A DNA stretch of 57,788 nucleotides, taken from the NCBI GenBank assembly GCA_017404725.1, contig JAFRBS010000018.1, positions 1 through 57,788 on the forward strand, written 5' to 3'. Numbering within the stretch: position 1 is the first letter of the stretch; every line of letters starts with the position of its first letter. This document shows positions 24,089-35,725 of this stretch, piece by piece. Source of the stretch: Candidatus Saccharimonadota bacterium. Its GTDB lineage: Bacteria > Patescibacteriota > Saccharimonadia > Saccharimonadales > Saccharimonadaceae. The notes beneath the pieces are model-generated. The model had not been told where the DNA came from, did no database searches, and saw only the letters and a program-made list of their open reading frames with translations. Position numbers and translations under genes: made by a program.

Positions 24089-25312
24089 ATGCCAGAAATC
24101 AAGCCAACAGAGGTAGAAAGCGCAGCAAGCATTAAGGTCGTAGGTGTCGGTGGAGCCGGCGGTTCGGCTGTAGACAGAATGAAAGAAGTAGGTCTTTCTA
24201 ATGTCGAGTTTATTGCGATTAATACCGATGCACAAGCATTGCATCATTCTGATGCAGATACCAAAGTTCATATCGGAAAAGGCCTAGGTGCCGGTGGTGA
24301 TCCACAGAAAGGCCGTGAGGCTGCAGAAGAGAGCCGCGAGAATATCGCTAAGGCGCTCGACGGGGCCGACATGGTATTTATTACACTTGGTGCTGGTGGT
24401 GGCACTGGTTCTGGTGCTGGCCCAGTTATTGCAAAGGAAGCGCGTGATCGCGACATCCTGACTGTTGGCGTGGCGACGAAACCATTTACTTTCGAAGGTG
24501 CGAAACGTAAGGAAAACGCTGATGCGGCGATTGATGAGCTTTCCCACGAGGTCGATGCTCTGATTACGATTCCTAACGATCGCCTGCTTCAGACGATTGA
24601 TCCGAGAACTCCTCTACTTGAGACCTTTAAGATCGCTGACGATGTGCTTCGTCAGGGTGTTCAGGGTATCTCTGAGCTCATTACCGAGCACGCTTTGATT
24701 AATCTAGACTTTGCCGACGTTAAGGCGATTATGAAGAATGCTGGTTCGGCGCTTATGGGTATCGGTCGGGCTTCCGGTGAAAACCGTGCGGTCTTGGCTG
24801 CACAGCAGGCGATTGAGTCTCCATTGATTGAAGTTAAGATCGAAGGTGCGCGTGGCGTTCTCTTCTCGGTGGCTGGTGGTTATGACATGAGTATGTCCGA
24901 GATTCAGGAAGCGGCTGAGGTTATTACCAGTGCTGTTTCACCAGATGCGAACATCATCTTCGGTGCATCTATTCGCCCTGACCTTGAAGATGAGGTAGTG
25001 ATTACGGTTGTAGCGACTGGGTTTGACTCCGATTATTATCGTAATCTCGAGCTACATAATCCAGCTTTTGAGGAGCCGAAGCCGACTAGCGAGCCGACAG
25101 TTGCGTCCGCGATTAAGGCGGTCGAAGAGAAGAAAGACGACGGCAAACCGCAGGTTTCTTCGGAAGATTTTGCGGCTGAGAACAAGGTTAATATGTGGGA
25201 TTCGATTAAGGCGACCGAGGAGACGTCTGCCGAGAATAGTAGTAGTTCTGACGATGATGATGACGATTTGGACGTTCCGCCATCGTTACGCGGCAAGCTT
25301 CGCAAGAAATAG
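24089..25312 (+). CDS. ftsZ: cell division GTPase FtsZ
   Basis: 407 residues. GVGGAGGSAVDRM, the NTDAQAL segment and the GAGGGTGSGA tubulin signature identify it. A long acidic linker (about 335-395) ends in a basic tail, LRGKLRKK, in place of the usual D-x-PxFLR-like motif that binds FtsA. GAGAGGA precedes the ATG, and TATAAT lies about 35 nt upstream, so it has its own promoter between ftsA and ftsZ. Confidence 0.96.
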   Translation: MPEIKPTEVESAASIKVVGVGGAGGSAVDRMKEVGLSNVEFIAINTDAQALHHSDADTKVHIGKGLGAGGDPQKGREAAEESRENIAKALDGADMVFITLGAGGGTGSGAGPVIAKEARDRDILTVGVATKPFTFEGAKRKENADAAIDELSHEVDALITIPNDRLLQTIDPRTPLLETFKIADDVLRQGVQGISELITEHALINLDFADVKAIMKNAGSALMGIGRASGENRAVLAAQQAIESPLIEVKIEGARGVLFSVAGGYDMSMSEIQEAAEVITSAVSPDANIIFGASIRPDLEDEVVITVVATGFDSDYYRNLELHNPAFEEPKPTSEPTVASAIKAVEEKKDDGKPQVSSEDFAAENKVNMWDSIKATEETSAENSSSSDDDDDDLDVPPSLRGKLRKK

Positions 25313-25334
25313 TTAAATTTGGAGGGTCGGGGGA

Positions 25335-25796
25335 ATGAGTAAGTTTAAGATCGGTGACAGTAAGGTGCTAGAGAGCCGGGAATCTCCGGACGGCACGATG
25401 ATTCGGCGTCGGCGAGTAACGAACGACGGGAAACATCGGTTTACGACTTACGAGCGGATCGAAATGCCGACCCTGATGGTTAAGAAAAGCAGCGGGAAGA
25501 TCGAGACTTTTGATCGTGATAAGCTACAAACGGCGGTACGCCGGAGCGTGGGGAAGTTCTTTAACTCTGACCTTGAGGTTGAGGAAGTCGTAAACGAAGT
25601 TGAGCGGAGAGTTCACGATCTTGGCGAAGAGGAAATTGTGTCAAAACGAATCGGAGAGACGATTTTGGACGTTTTGGCGGACGTGAACGAAGTCGCGTAT
25701 GTGCGGTTCGCGAGCGTGTTTCAAGAATTTAAGTCGCTGGACGAGTTCGAGAAAATCATCGCCCGGCAAAAGCAGAAGAAAAAGGAGGGCAAATGA
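25335..25796 (+). CDS. NrdR homologue lacking zinc-ribbon cysteines
   Basis: 153 residues. The order is that of NrdR: a short N-terminal part with DGTMIRRRR and RFTTYERIE, then an ATP-cone (VKKSSGKIETFDRDKLQTAVRRSV...). All four zinc cysteines are missing: the CPxC position reads FKIGDS and the C-x-x-C before RFTTYE reads VTNDGK. No cysteine appears in the whole protein. It may have lost DNA binding or folds without metal, so nrdR is not assigned as symbol. Its TGA overlaps the ATG of the next gene. Confidence 0.82.
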   Translation: MSKFKIGDSKVLESRESPDGTMIRRRRVTNDGKHRFTTYERIEMPTLMVKKSSGKIETFDRDKLQTAVRRSVGKFFNSDLEVEEVVNEVERRVHDLGEEEIVSKRIGETILDVLADVNEVAYVRFASVFQEFKSLDEFEKIIARQKQKKKEGK

Positions 25797-26059
25797 GAGT
25801 AGTATGTTTATATAAGCGCGAAACTGATTATGGACGCGAGGTCGAGGATTATCTGAATGATATTGGGCGGATGCCGACGAAGTCGGAAATTGAAGCGATC
25901 GACCCGGAGACGATCGACGGGGAAATTATGGCGCGGGCGCGGGACATCGTGCGCTATCCGGCGATTTTAGCGCTGGATGGGAACGGCTCGGTTGTTCAGG
26001 AGTGGATTGGACTACCGCTGCCGCCGATTGATGAAGTCGTTTATTATCTTAACTCTTAG
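25793..26059 (+). CDS. small thioredoxin-like protein without CxxC
   Basis: 88 residues. The pattern VVCLYKRETDYGREVEDYL, IDPETIDGEIMARARDIVRYPAILAL, VVQEWIG suggests a thioredoxin or glutaredoxin fold with a YPAI cis-Pro segment. The redox CxxC is absent; only one Cys (C5) is seen. It is translationally coupled to the NrdR-like gene (ATGA overlap). The role is unknown. The shared operon suggests a link to the NrdR homologue, which is inference. Confidence 0.6.
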   Translation: MRVVCLYKRETDYGREVEDYLNDIGRMPTKSEIEAIDPETIDGEIMARARDIVRYPAILALDGNGSVVQEWIGLPLPPIDEVVYYLNS

Positions 26060-26068
26060 TTTTTGTGG

Positions 26069-26074
26069 TATAAT
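26069..26074 (+). promoter_or_regulatory. -10 box of the HD gene
   Basis: TATAAT in TTGTGGTATAATA, ending 7 nt before the ATG at 26082. Confidence 0.55.
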
Positions 26075-26081
26075 ATAAGAG

Positions 26082-26701
26082 ATGGAAGAGTTAAGAAAAA
26101 AAGCAGAAGAAATTTTTGAGCGAAATTGCGCGAAGCGGCTGGATGAGGTGCATTGTCGCGGAGTCGCGTATGTGGCAGAGAAAATTGCTAGGCGCGCCGG
26201 CATGAACGCGGACAAGGCGTATGTTTTTGGGCTTTTACACGATGTAGGGAAAGAGCCACACTCGGGCTGGGGTCATATTATGATTGGCTATGAGAAAATG
26301 ACGGCCGAGGGGATGCCGGAAGTAGCGCGGATTTGTCTGACGCATTCGTTTCCGGTAAAATCGGTGCTTTCTGACATGAGGGATGAGGAGTTTTATGATT
26401 TTGTGGCGGGTTATATTGAGAAAGTCGAATATGACGATTATGATCTACTAGTTCAGTTAGCGGATTTTATGGCCTGCGCGGATGGAGTGGTGCCGATCGA
26501 GTGGCGAGTTTGTGATATTTTGCTTAGGCATCAGGCGACGCCGAATTCGCAGGCGATGCTTCGGAGGATTTATGAGCTGAAGCAGTATTTTGCGGAGAAA
26601 TGCGGGGTTTCGGATTTGTATGAGCTGTTTGATGATGAGTTTTCGAAGGTAGATTATCATAAAATTCCGGGGGATTTTAAGTTTGAAAAGGAGGGCACGA
26701 A

Positions 26702-26705
<4 letters not shown>
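26082..26705 (+). CDS. HD-domain phosphohydrolase
   Basis: 207 residues. H24 (VHCRGVAYV), the HD pair in FGLLHDVGKEPHS and a later His and Asp (LTHSFPVKS, LVQLADFMACADG) form a typical HD metal set. The family covers phosphodiesterases and nucleotide hydrolases; the substrate is not evident. The last four bases overlap the ATG of ileS (26702), so the genes are co-transcribed. Confidence 0.75.
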
Positions 26706-29798
<3,093 letters not shown>

Positions 29799-29800
<2 letters not shown>

Positions 29801-29884
29801 AAATCGTTTATCTCGGCATTTTTCCGAGCTTGCTCTACAATAAGTAGCGCTTCGCTCGGAGAAAATACCAATCTAAACGATCTT
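29799..29884. repeat. mirrored hairpin element C, after ileS
   Basis: It has the same core as element B (TATCTCGGCATTTTTCC and GGAGAAAATACCAATCTA), but the outer arms pair ATCGTTTA at the end of ileS with TAAACGAT. The apex CCGAGC...GCTCGG is its own. It stands just before the TTGACA promoter at 29889. Confidence 0.7.
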
Positions 29885-29888
29885 AGTC

Positions 29889-29917
29889 TTGACAAAAAAT
29901 ACAAAGTGTGCTATTAT
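29889..29917 (+). promoter_or_regulatory. consensus promoter of the 29986 gene
   Basis: TTGACA (29889-29894), exactly 17 bp, TATTAT (29912-29917), with an AAAGGAGA Shine-Dalgarno further on. Confidence 0.75.
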
Positions 29918-29985
29918 GAAAGTAAGTTAGATAATAAAACAACAAAAATGTCTAACACATAAACAAAAAGGAGAACAAACATAAG

Positions 29986-30171
29986 ATGAGCGAGAAAATC
30001 AACACTGAACAGAAAGGAGATTATACGTCGGAGTTCGAACTTATAGGTGGTTCGGAAAAAGGCGAAATGGAGTATAAAGCAACAGGGGAAATTAGCGAAG
30101 CCGCTAAGAAAAGAATTAGCCTGGGGCGAAAAGCGCTAGAAGCAGCGCGACTTGCTTACGGAGAAAGGTAA
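29986..30171 (+). CDS. 61-residue hypothetical protein
   Basis: Charged, no signal or membrane segment. AAAAGGAG precedes the ATG at 29986, the promoter has perfect -35 and spacing, and a strong terminator follows at 30197-30219. All three support a real small gene. The C-terminal half (AAKKRISLGRKALEAARLAYG) is likely helical. No family was recognised. Confidence 0.6.
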   Translation: MSEKINTEQKGDYTSEFELIGGSEKGEMEYKATGEISEAAKKRISLGRKALEAARLAYGER

Positions 30172-30196
30172 ATTATAAGATAAATTGCGAGAAAAA

Positions 30197-30219
30197 CCGA
30201 ACATTCTGTTCGGTTTTTT
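30197..30219 (+). terminator. terminator of the 29986 gene
   Basis: CCGAACA-TTC-TGTTCGG followed by six T. Confidence 0.85.
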
Positions 30220-30302
30220 GATGCACTAAGGAGATTAGGCGGGAGAGTTGGCGCTTAGGCGTGGATTGGTGGAGATTTTTATGAAAAAGTACAAAAAAGG
30301 TC

Positions 30303-30331
30303 TTGACGCGGGTAAACATAAGTGTTAACAT
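30303..30331 (+). promoter_or_regulatory. promoter of the surface operon at 30383
   Basis: TTGACG (30303-30308), 17 bp, TAACAT (30326-30331). A ~45-nt leader with AAAGGT-type ribosome site follows. Confidence 0.65.
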
Positions 30332-30382
30332 AGAGGCAGAAAAGGTCATATAATTAAATAAAAAGAAAGGTTAGGGACCCGT

Positions 30383-30733
30383 ATGGAAGAAAATACGACC
30401 GTTGCCACCGCGGAAGTCGTCGATCAGGTTGTTGAGAAGTTGATCGAGGATAAGGGTTTGGCGAACTTAAAGGAGGAGCAGAAAAAGGAGCTTGAAAAAG
30501 TTCTGAAAGAGCAGCTCGTAAAACGGATTAATCTGGAGATCGTTGAAGAACTGCCGGATGATAAGTTTGAGGGGCTCAAGAAGGCTGCGAAAGAGAAAAA
30601 TGTAGACTACGAGAAGCTTCAGGACGTGGTGGCCGAGGCGGATCTTGATATGGAAAAGATTCTTGAGAAGGTGGTCCCGGAATTTCGGCAGAAATTCTTA
30701 GATATGGAACTTAAAGAAAAGGCGGAGGCATAA
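30383..30733 (+). CDS. DUF5663-like helical protein
   Basis: 116 residues. The pattern LVKRINLEIVEELPDDKFEGLKKAAKEKN with an N-terminal KLIEDKGLANLKEEQKKEL follows the same helical layout as the protein at 13863, fitting DUF5663. Acidic and soluble. First gene of an operon with a large membrane-anchored protein (next start 2 nt after its stop) and an LPKTG protein. The role is unknown; the operon suggests cell-surface assembly. Confidence 0.6.
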   Translation: MEENTTVATAEVVDQVVEKLIEDKGLANLKEEQKKELEKVLKEQLVKRINLEIVEELPDDKFEGLKKAAKEKNVDYEKLQDVVAEADLDMEKILEKVVPEFRQKFLDMELKEKAEA

Positions 30734-30734
30734 T

Positions 30735-33146
30735 ATGAATTCGGAAAAATTGCATAATAATACTGGACTAGAATTCACGGATGCTCAGAAAGAAGCTTTG
30801 GCTGGTATGTCGCCAGAAGAGCTTGAGAAGTTGCAGGCGGAGTTCCAGAAAGACATCGCGAAAAGAACGGCGCTGGCGATGGAGCTAGAGTATAAAAATG
30901 ATGACGGTTGGTCTGCAGAACGCCGCGAAAAATGGATGGATGGCAAGGATGATGATGAGTATCAGCACTTGCTAGATAAGGTTTCGTTCGCGAAGACGCC
31001 GAGCGAACGGGCGAAGGCGGAAGAGCAGTTACGCAAGTACCAAAAGGCGCGCGAGGTAATCGCGGCGAAGGAAAAGGCGGAGGCCTTAGAAAACGGCGGG
31101 GCCCAGGCTGGGGCGGCTGAGACGACGGCGGCTGAAGCGCCTAAGCTGGAGACTGAGCTGAATAATTTGTCTGACGAAGAATATGAAGAGCTGCTCGAAA
31201 AGGCAAATATGGGCGATGCGGCAGCACAGGCTAGACTAGCGGAGCTTCAGAGTGCACACGCCGAGGCGGCGAAAGACGCGGCGGTTGAGGAAAGCATGAA
31301 CAAACTTGATAATGACGTCTTAGGCCCAGAAGGGGTTACTGATTTGATCGATAACTTTGATGCTGACCATGAAAATAATAAAGAATATGACAGTTTCGAT
31401 GAGTTTGCGAGCGAGCCGGTCGACGGGGTGGACGGAAATGAGTTCGCCGTAGAAGTTCCGGAGGAAGTCAAGGAATTTCTAGAGCTAGAAAAGGAAACGA
31501 TCGAGCGGGTTAACAATGAATATGAAGCTGATTTCGAAGCGAAGTTGAGTGAGAGCAAAAGGGGGAATTGGGTTAAGCGCAATCTCAAGAAAGTCAAGGT
31601 TGCACTGTTTGCGTTCGGGGCGTTTGGAGCGTCCATTCTCAGTTCGCTTGTTGGTCATGGTGGGACGCCGGCTGTTGCGAAAACTGTGACTGGCGGCGAG
31701 GGCATCTATAACGAGTTTACGGCGTCTGGTCTGACGGAGAAGACGAGAAATCTTGGCAATGACGAGAGGGCTCCTAGCGCGGACGAAAGCGTGACGACGA
31801 ATTCTGAGGCACGGTTGACGGATGATGAAAACGCCGGCGAGACTGATGAGAGTAAGGCGGAAAAAATTTCGTCGACGGCGAAGTTTAAGATTGGCGGGAA
31901 AGAGTTCACCTATGAGAACATGAAGCATGAAGGCGGGTATAGTAAAGGTGGGGACTCGTATTATGACGACGACAAAGATGGCGAACACTCGATGATGGGT
32001 CCGGCTTATGAAGGCAAATGGAAGGGCACGGAAACCGCGTTTGAGAGTTATGAAGGAATGATGGCGGCGCTTAAAGGCTCACCGGAGATTGCTAGTACGA
32101 TCGCGATGGCGGCGGGAATTCTGGGCGCAGAAAATATTCATTCGCCAGCGGCGTTGAATGATTTTGCGGATGAGCTTCGGAATAAAAATCCAAAAGGATT
32201 TGACAAGTTTATGACGGAGGCGTCGGATTATATTAACAATTTCGTGAACGGCGGGCAGATGGAAGTTTCGGTGATTCCTGCTGGCGAACATTACCAATCG
32301 TCCTTTACCTATGGACATAAGGATCTTGAGATTGGTATCGATAAGGATGTTCATCATGATGATTTCGATGTCCAGATAATCGATTTCGTCGATGCGGACG
32401 GAAAGAGCATGTTTAACAGCGACGAGGCGAAAGCGCGAATTCGTGAGATGTTCGGTCTGTCTAAGAAAGTGAACTTTACGGCGGGTTGGAGCGCAAGGTG
32501 TGGTCAGATTGTGATTGTGATTGTGATTAAGACTAAGACAATATCGAAGCTGGAGGCGACGGCTGACCTTATCGGCGTTCCGGAGTTTGAGGCGGAGGCG
32601 GAAATTATTCCGGACAAGCCAGATAAACCGGAAGAACCGGAAGAACCTGGCGAGCCGGAGGAGCCGAACGATGAGGAGACGACGGAAACTCCGACGGGGA
32701 CACCGACGGAAGAAACGACGACGGAAACGCCAGTTGTAGAAGTTGTGACCCCGGAGACGACGCCAACGCCGGAGCCGACACCGACGGTAACGCCGGACGT
32801 AACGCCGACACCAACGTTGGAGCCAAAGGGTCCGGACACACACGCTGGCGATAACCAACAGCAGATGGGTACGACCGAGACCAATAACGACGACACGAAA
32901 GTAACGGCGGAGGAACGCGGGAATGTTGACCCGAACGTCGCGCCGGGTGCGGCAGTGCCGGGGACGAATACCGAAGGCGTGAATACCGAAACAGTAAATC
33001 CGGGCGGACTGAACCAGACGGAAACGACGCCGGAACCGGATTTATCTAACGAAGCATCACGGACTGAAAATATTGAGCATGGTGGGGATGCACAGAGCTT
33101 AGCGGAAAGAATGGCTGCAGCAGAAGCAGCAGAAAGGAACCAATAA
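30735..33146 (+). CDS. large membrane-anchored protein with Pro/Thr-rich tail
   Basis: 803 residues. No signal peptide; a coiled, Glu/Lys-rich cytoplasmic-type first third (about 1-280) is followed by one membrane segment at ~288-307 (VKVALFAFGAFGASILSSLV). After it come ~300 residues of unknown extracellular or exported fold, then a Pro/Glu/Thr-rich stretch from ~625 with many EEP and TPT repeats. The next gene starts 2 nt after its stop. It resembles a surface-anchored stalk or a regulator spanning the membrane; I do not recognise the domains. Composition differs from the surroundings in the C-terminal stretch. Confidence 0.55.
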   Translation: MNSEKLHNNTGLEFTDAQKEALAGMSPEELEKLQAEFQKDIAKRTALAMELEYKNDDGWSAERREKWMDGKDDDEYQHLLDKVSFAKTPSERAKAEEQLRKYQKAREVIAAKEKAEALENGGAQAGAAETTAAEAPKLETELNNLSDEEYEELLEKANMGDAAAQARLAELQSAHAEAAKDAAVEESMNKLDNDVLGPEGVTDLIDNFDADHENNKEYDSFDEFASEPVDGVDGNEFAVEVPEEVKEFLELEKETIERVNNEYEADFEAKLSESKRGNWVKRNLKKVKVALFAFGAFGASILSSLVGHGGTPAVAKTVTGGEGIYNEFTASGLTEKTRNLGNDERAPSADESVTTNSEARLTDDENAGETDESKAEKISSTAKFKIGGKEFTYENMKHEGGYSKGGDSYYDDDKDGEHSMMGPAYEGKWKGTETAFESYEGMMAALKGSPEIASTIAMAAGILGAENIHSPAALNDFADELRNKNPKGFDKFMTEASDYINNFVNGGQMEVSVIPAGEHYQSSFTYGHKDLEIGIDKDVHHDDFDVQIIDFVDADGKSMFNSDEAKARIREMFGLSKKVNFTAGWSARCGQIVIVIVIKTKTISKLEATADLIGVPEFEAEAEIIPDKPDKPEEPEEPGEPEEPNDEETTETPTGTPTEETTTETPVVEVVTPETTPTPEPTPTVTPDVTPTPTLEPKGPDTHAGDNQQQMGTTETNNDDTKVTAEERGNVDPNVAPGAAVPGTNTEGVNTETVNPGGLNQTETTPEPDLSNEASRTENIEHGGDAQSLAERMAAAEAAERNQ

Positions 33147-33147
33147 A

Positions 33148-34449
33148 ATGAAACTTAAAAAACTTGCAATTTTTTCAGAAGCGTTAGTCTTAACGGCGGC
33201 GATGTTGCCGATGACGATGCCAATCGCGACGACGCAGGCGGCGAATAACGACTGGGGTCCACAAGATCGGGCAACCTTTACTTGGGACAGCCCGGCGAGT
33301 TATCCGACGTTTAACTCGATGACGAATAACCCGACGCTCGGCGATGAACGAAACTTTGTGCGCGTTCGTCAGGCGGACACGGACGAGACTTACTCAGACA
33401 ACGTGACGCTGGAAGTTGGTAAGGAATATGAGATCTACACTTATGTCCATAACAATGCGGCGGCGAATTTGAACGCGGACGGAACCGGCATCGCTTCGGG
33501 CGTAATGATTAAGGCAGAGCTTCCGCAACAGCTTTCGGCGGGTGAAGCTGGCGTCGTAAAGAGTACGATCACAGCGGATAATACGAACCCGAAAAGCGTT
33601 TATGACACGGCGTTCTTACACGCGACTTCGACCGTATATCTGCGCTATGTACCGAATTCGGCGACGATCCATAACGCCGGCTCGGCTAATGGGCAGATTC
33701 TCGATGCAAACTCATTGTTCGGCGCGGGCGCAGGCTATGCCTATTACAATAGCGATTGGGGCTTAATTCCAGGTTGTAACGAGTATGCTGGATATATAAC
33801 TTATCGTATAAAAGTTGACCAGCCGGATTTTCTGGTAGATAAAACGGCGGCGGTGAATGGTTCGGATACGTATGCAGATGAAATTGATGCAAAGCCGGGC
33901 GATACCGTAAAGTTCAAGATCAACTACACCAATAATGGAACGACGGCGCAGGAAAATGTGACGATTCACGATAATATGCCGGAGGGGCTTGAATATGTCG
34001 CGGGATCGACCTATGTTACGACGACGGCAGATCCGACGGGCAAGAGTATGCCGGATGGGTATATGTTCGATACGGGGTTAAATATCGGCAATTTCCAGGC
34101 TGGCGAGACGGCGACGATTACTTATGAAGCGAAATTATCGAATTCTACGGAAAAATTTGCGTGTGGCAACACTGTGATTTATAATGACGCATCAATAGCT
34201 TCGCCGAATGGAACAGAATACGATAAGGTGAAAATTAAAGTGACGCGCAATGAGGACTGTATGCCGGCAAGCTTGCCGAAGACGGGGCCGGCGGAGATTA
34301 TTGCGGCGAGTACGATTCTATTGTTCATCGGTATAGGCGGGACGTATTGGATTGTGTCTTATAATAAGATGCGCAAGATTAAGTCGGTTGCGGCAGGGGA
34401 AGAGAAGTCGCCTTCTGATATTGTAAAGAGTGGCTTTATTAACAAATAA
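33148..34449 (+). CDS. LPKTG-type surface protein with DUF11 domain
   Basis: 433 residues. A signal peptide (about 1-33, ending TTQAA) leads a secreted protein. An N-terminal domain of unknown fold is followed by a DUF11 beta domain (about 225-340, KPGDTVKFKINYTNNGT...VTIHDNMPEGLEYV). The C-terminus has LPKTGP near residue 376, a membrane segment and a basic tail, the layout of a sortase substrate. No sortase gene is in the window. The last codon and stop lie in a perfect 25-bp inverted repeat shared with rplU. Confidence 0.85.
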   Translation: MKLKKLAIFSEALVLTAAMLPMTMPIATTQAANNDWGPQDRATFTWDSPASYPTFNSMTNNPTLGDERNFVRVRQADTDETYSDNVTLEVGKEYEIYTYVHNNAAANLNADGTGIASGVMIKAELPQQLSAGEAGVVKSTITADNTNPKSVYDTAFLHATSTVYLRYVPNSATIHNAGSANGQILDANSLFGAGAGYAYYNSDWGLIPGCNEYAGYITYRIKVDQPDFLVDKTAAVNGSDTYADEIDAKPGDTVKFKINYTNNGTTAQENVTIHDNMPEGLEYVAGSTYVTTTADPTGKSMPDGYMFDTGLNIGNFQAGETATITYEAKLSNSTEKFACGNTVIYNDASIASPNGTEYDKVKIKVTRNEDCMPASLPKTGPAEIIAASTILLFIGIGGTYWIVSYNKMRKIKSVAAGEEKSPSDIVKSGFINK

Positions 34450-34572
34450 AACTTCATCTTGCTGAGGGGACTTGAAAGCTAGTAAAAAACACAACACATA
34501 TAGTGTTGTGTTTTTTACGCTTTCAAATCTGGTCTAAATCTCATTATCCTCAGCAAGATGAAGTTTTATTTG
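34443..34572. terminator. giant bidirectional hairpin between convergent genes
   Basis: Perfect 25-bp outer arms (34443-34467 and 34548-34572) include both genes' last codon and stop. Inside are TTGAAAGC/GCTTTCAA and a 15-bp TAAAAAACACAACAC stem. An unpaired 24-nt bulge lies on the right. Confidence 0.85.
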
Positions 34573-34877
34573 CCGATGGATACAATTTCGATAAGAGAGT
34601 ATTTTTGGCGATGACCGTTCTCGGTATGGACACGCTTTTTCGAGTGGTAACGGATTACGCGAACTTTGTCGCCCTTGACTTCCGCTTCCTTAACCTTAGC
34701 TGAAACTTTTACGCCCTTTACCGTAGGAGTACCGACGGTCGTTTTGTCGCCGTCGATTACGAGCAAAGCGTCAGTCTCGAGCTCTTTCGTGCCTGTCGGG
34801 AGGAGGTCCACCCGTAGGGTCTCTTTTTCGGCGACGAGATACTGTTTCCCGCCAACCTTAATGACTGCTTTCTTCAT
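34566..34877 (-). CDS. rplU: 50S ribosomal protein bL21
   Basis: 103 residues from the ATG at 34875-34877 (MKKAVIKVGGKQYLV), with AAAGGAAT upstream; a longer start would add non-homologous residues. The GGKQYLV and KYSLIEIVSI segments are bL21 signatures. It stands alone, without rpmA (bL27), which normally follows. It is convergent with the LPKTG gene. Confidence 0.93.
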   Translation of the reverse strand: MKKAVIKVGGKQYLVAEKETLRVDLLPTGTKELETDALLVIDGDKTTVGTPTVKGVKVSAKVKEAEVKGDKVRVIRYHSKKRVHTENGHRQKYSLIEIVSIGK

Positions 34878-34919
34878 AATAATTCCTTTAATTTTTAACT
34901 TTTTCCATTTTAGCATAGA

Positions 34920-34948
34920 TTGACAAAAAAGTAAAGAGGCGGTAGAAT
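34920..34948 (+). promoter_or_regulatory. parA promoter
   Basis: TTGACA (34920-34925), 17 bp, TAGAAT (34943-34948). The -10 ends 6 nt before the parA ATG at 34955. Confidence 0.75.
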
Positions 34949-34954
34949 TTAATT

Positions 34955-35725
34955 ATGGCTACGGTTATTTGTATAACTAACCAAAAAGGAGGCGTCGGCA
35001 AAACTACTACTGCCGTTAATCTTGGCTACTTCCTAGCGAAAGATAAGTTTAAGACTTTGATTGTGGATTTTGATCCGCAGGGAAACGCGACGAGCGGTCT
35101 TGGGATCGATAAGCGTGAGATGAACGCATCGATGACGGAAGTTCTATCGGGGCGGGCGACTCTTTCGGGCGTGGTGCTTAAGACTAAGACGAAGAATTTA
35201 GACATTGCCCCGACGACGCCGGAGTTGGCGAACGCGGAAGTAGAACTCGCGAACGCGGAGAAGCGTTTTGTGCGACTAAAATTAGCGATTCAGACGGTGA
35301 TGCGTGATTATGACTATATTATTATTGATTCGCCGCCGAGCCTGTCGTTTTTGACCGTGAACGGGATGATTGCTGCGGAATACTTACTTTTGCCTGTACA
35401 GACCGAGTTTTATGCCCTTGAGGGCGTCGCACAGCTCCTAGAAAGCATGAAACTGGTCAAGAAGGCTATGAACCCTAACCTTAAGCTTTTAGGCGTCTTA
35501 GCGACGATGTACGACAAGCGGACGACTTTATCGGCGCAGGTTTTAGAGGAGGTTAAGAAATACTTTAAGTCTAAGGTGTTTGATACGACGATTCCGCGGA
35601 ATGTGCGCGTGGCCGAAGCGCCGAGCCACGGAGCGCCTGTCGGGAGCTATGATAAGTTTTCTAAGGGGGCGAAGGCGTATAAAGCGCTCGCTCGCGAAGT
35701 TGAAGAAAGGACGGGTAAAAAATAA
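34955..35725 (+). CDS. parA: chromosome-partitioning ATPase ParA (Soj)
   Basis: 256 residues. A deviant Walker A KGGVGKTT (11-18), Walker A' DFDPQGNAT and the switch PPSLSFLT identify ParA. It moves ParB-parS complexes. The TAA overlaps the parB ATG (TAATG). Leaderless-type promoter with a consensus -35. Confidence 0.95.
   Translation: MATVICITNQKGGVGKTTTAVNLGYFLAKDKFKTLIVDFDPQGNATSGLGIDKREMNASMTEVLSGRATLSGVVLKTKTKNLDIAPTTPELANAEVELANAEKRFVRLKLAIQTVMRDYDYIIIDSPPSLSFLTVNGMIAAEYLLLPVQTEFYALEGVAQLLESMKLVKKAMNPNLKLLGVLATMYDKRTTLSAQVLEEVKKYFKSKVFDTTIPRNVRVAEAPSHGAPVGSYDKFSKGAKAYKALAREVEERTGKK

Noticed and set aside
32079-32896. Open frames antisense to the Pro/Thr-rich protein
   Set aside because: Low-complexity mirror of the repeat codons with no start context.
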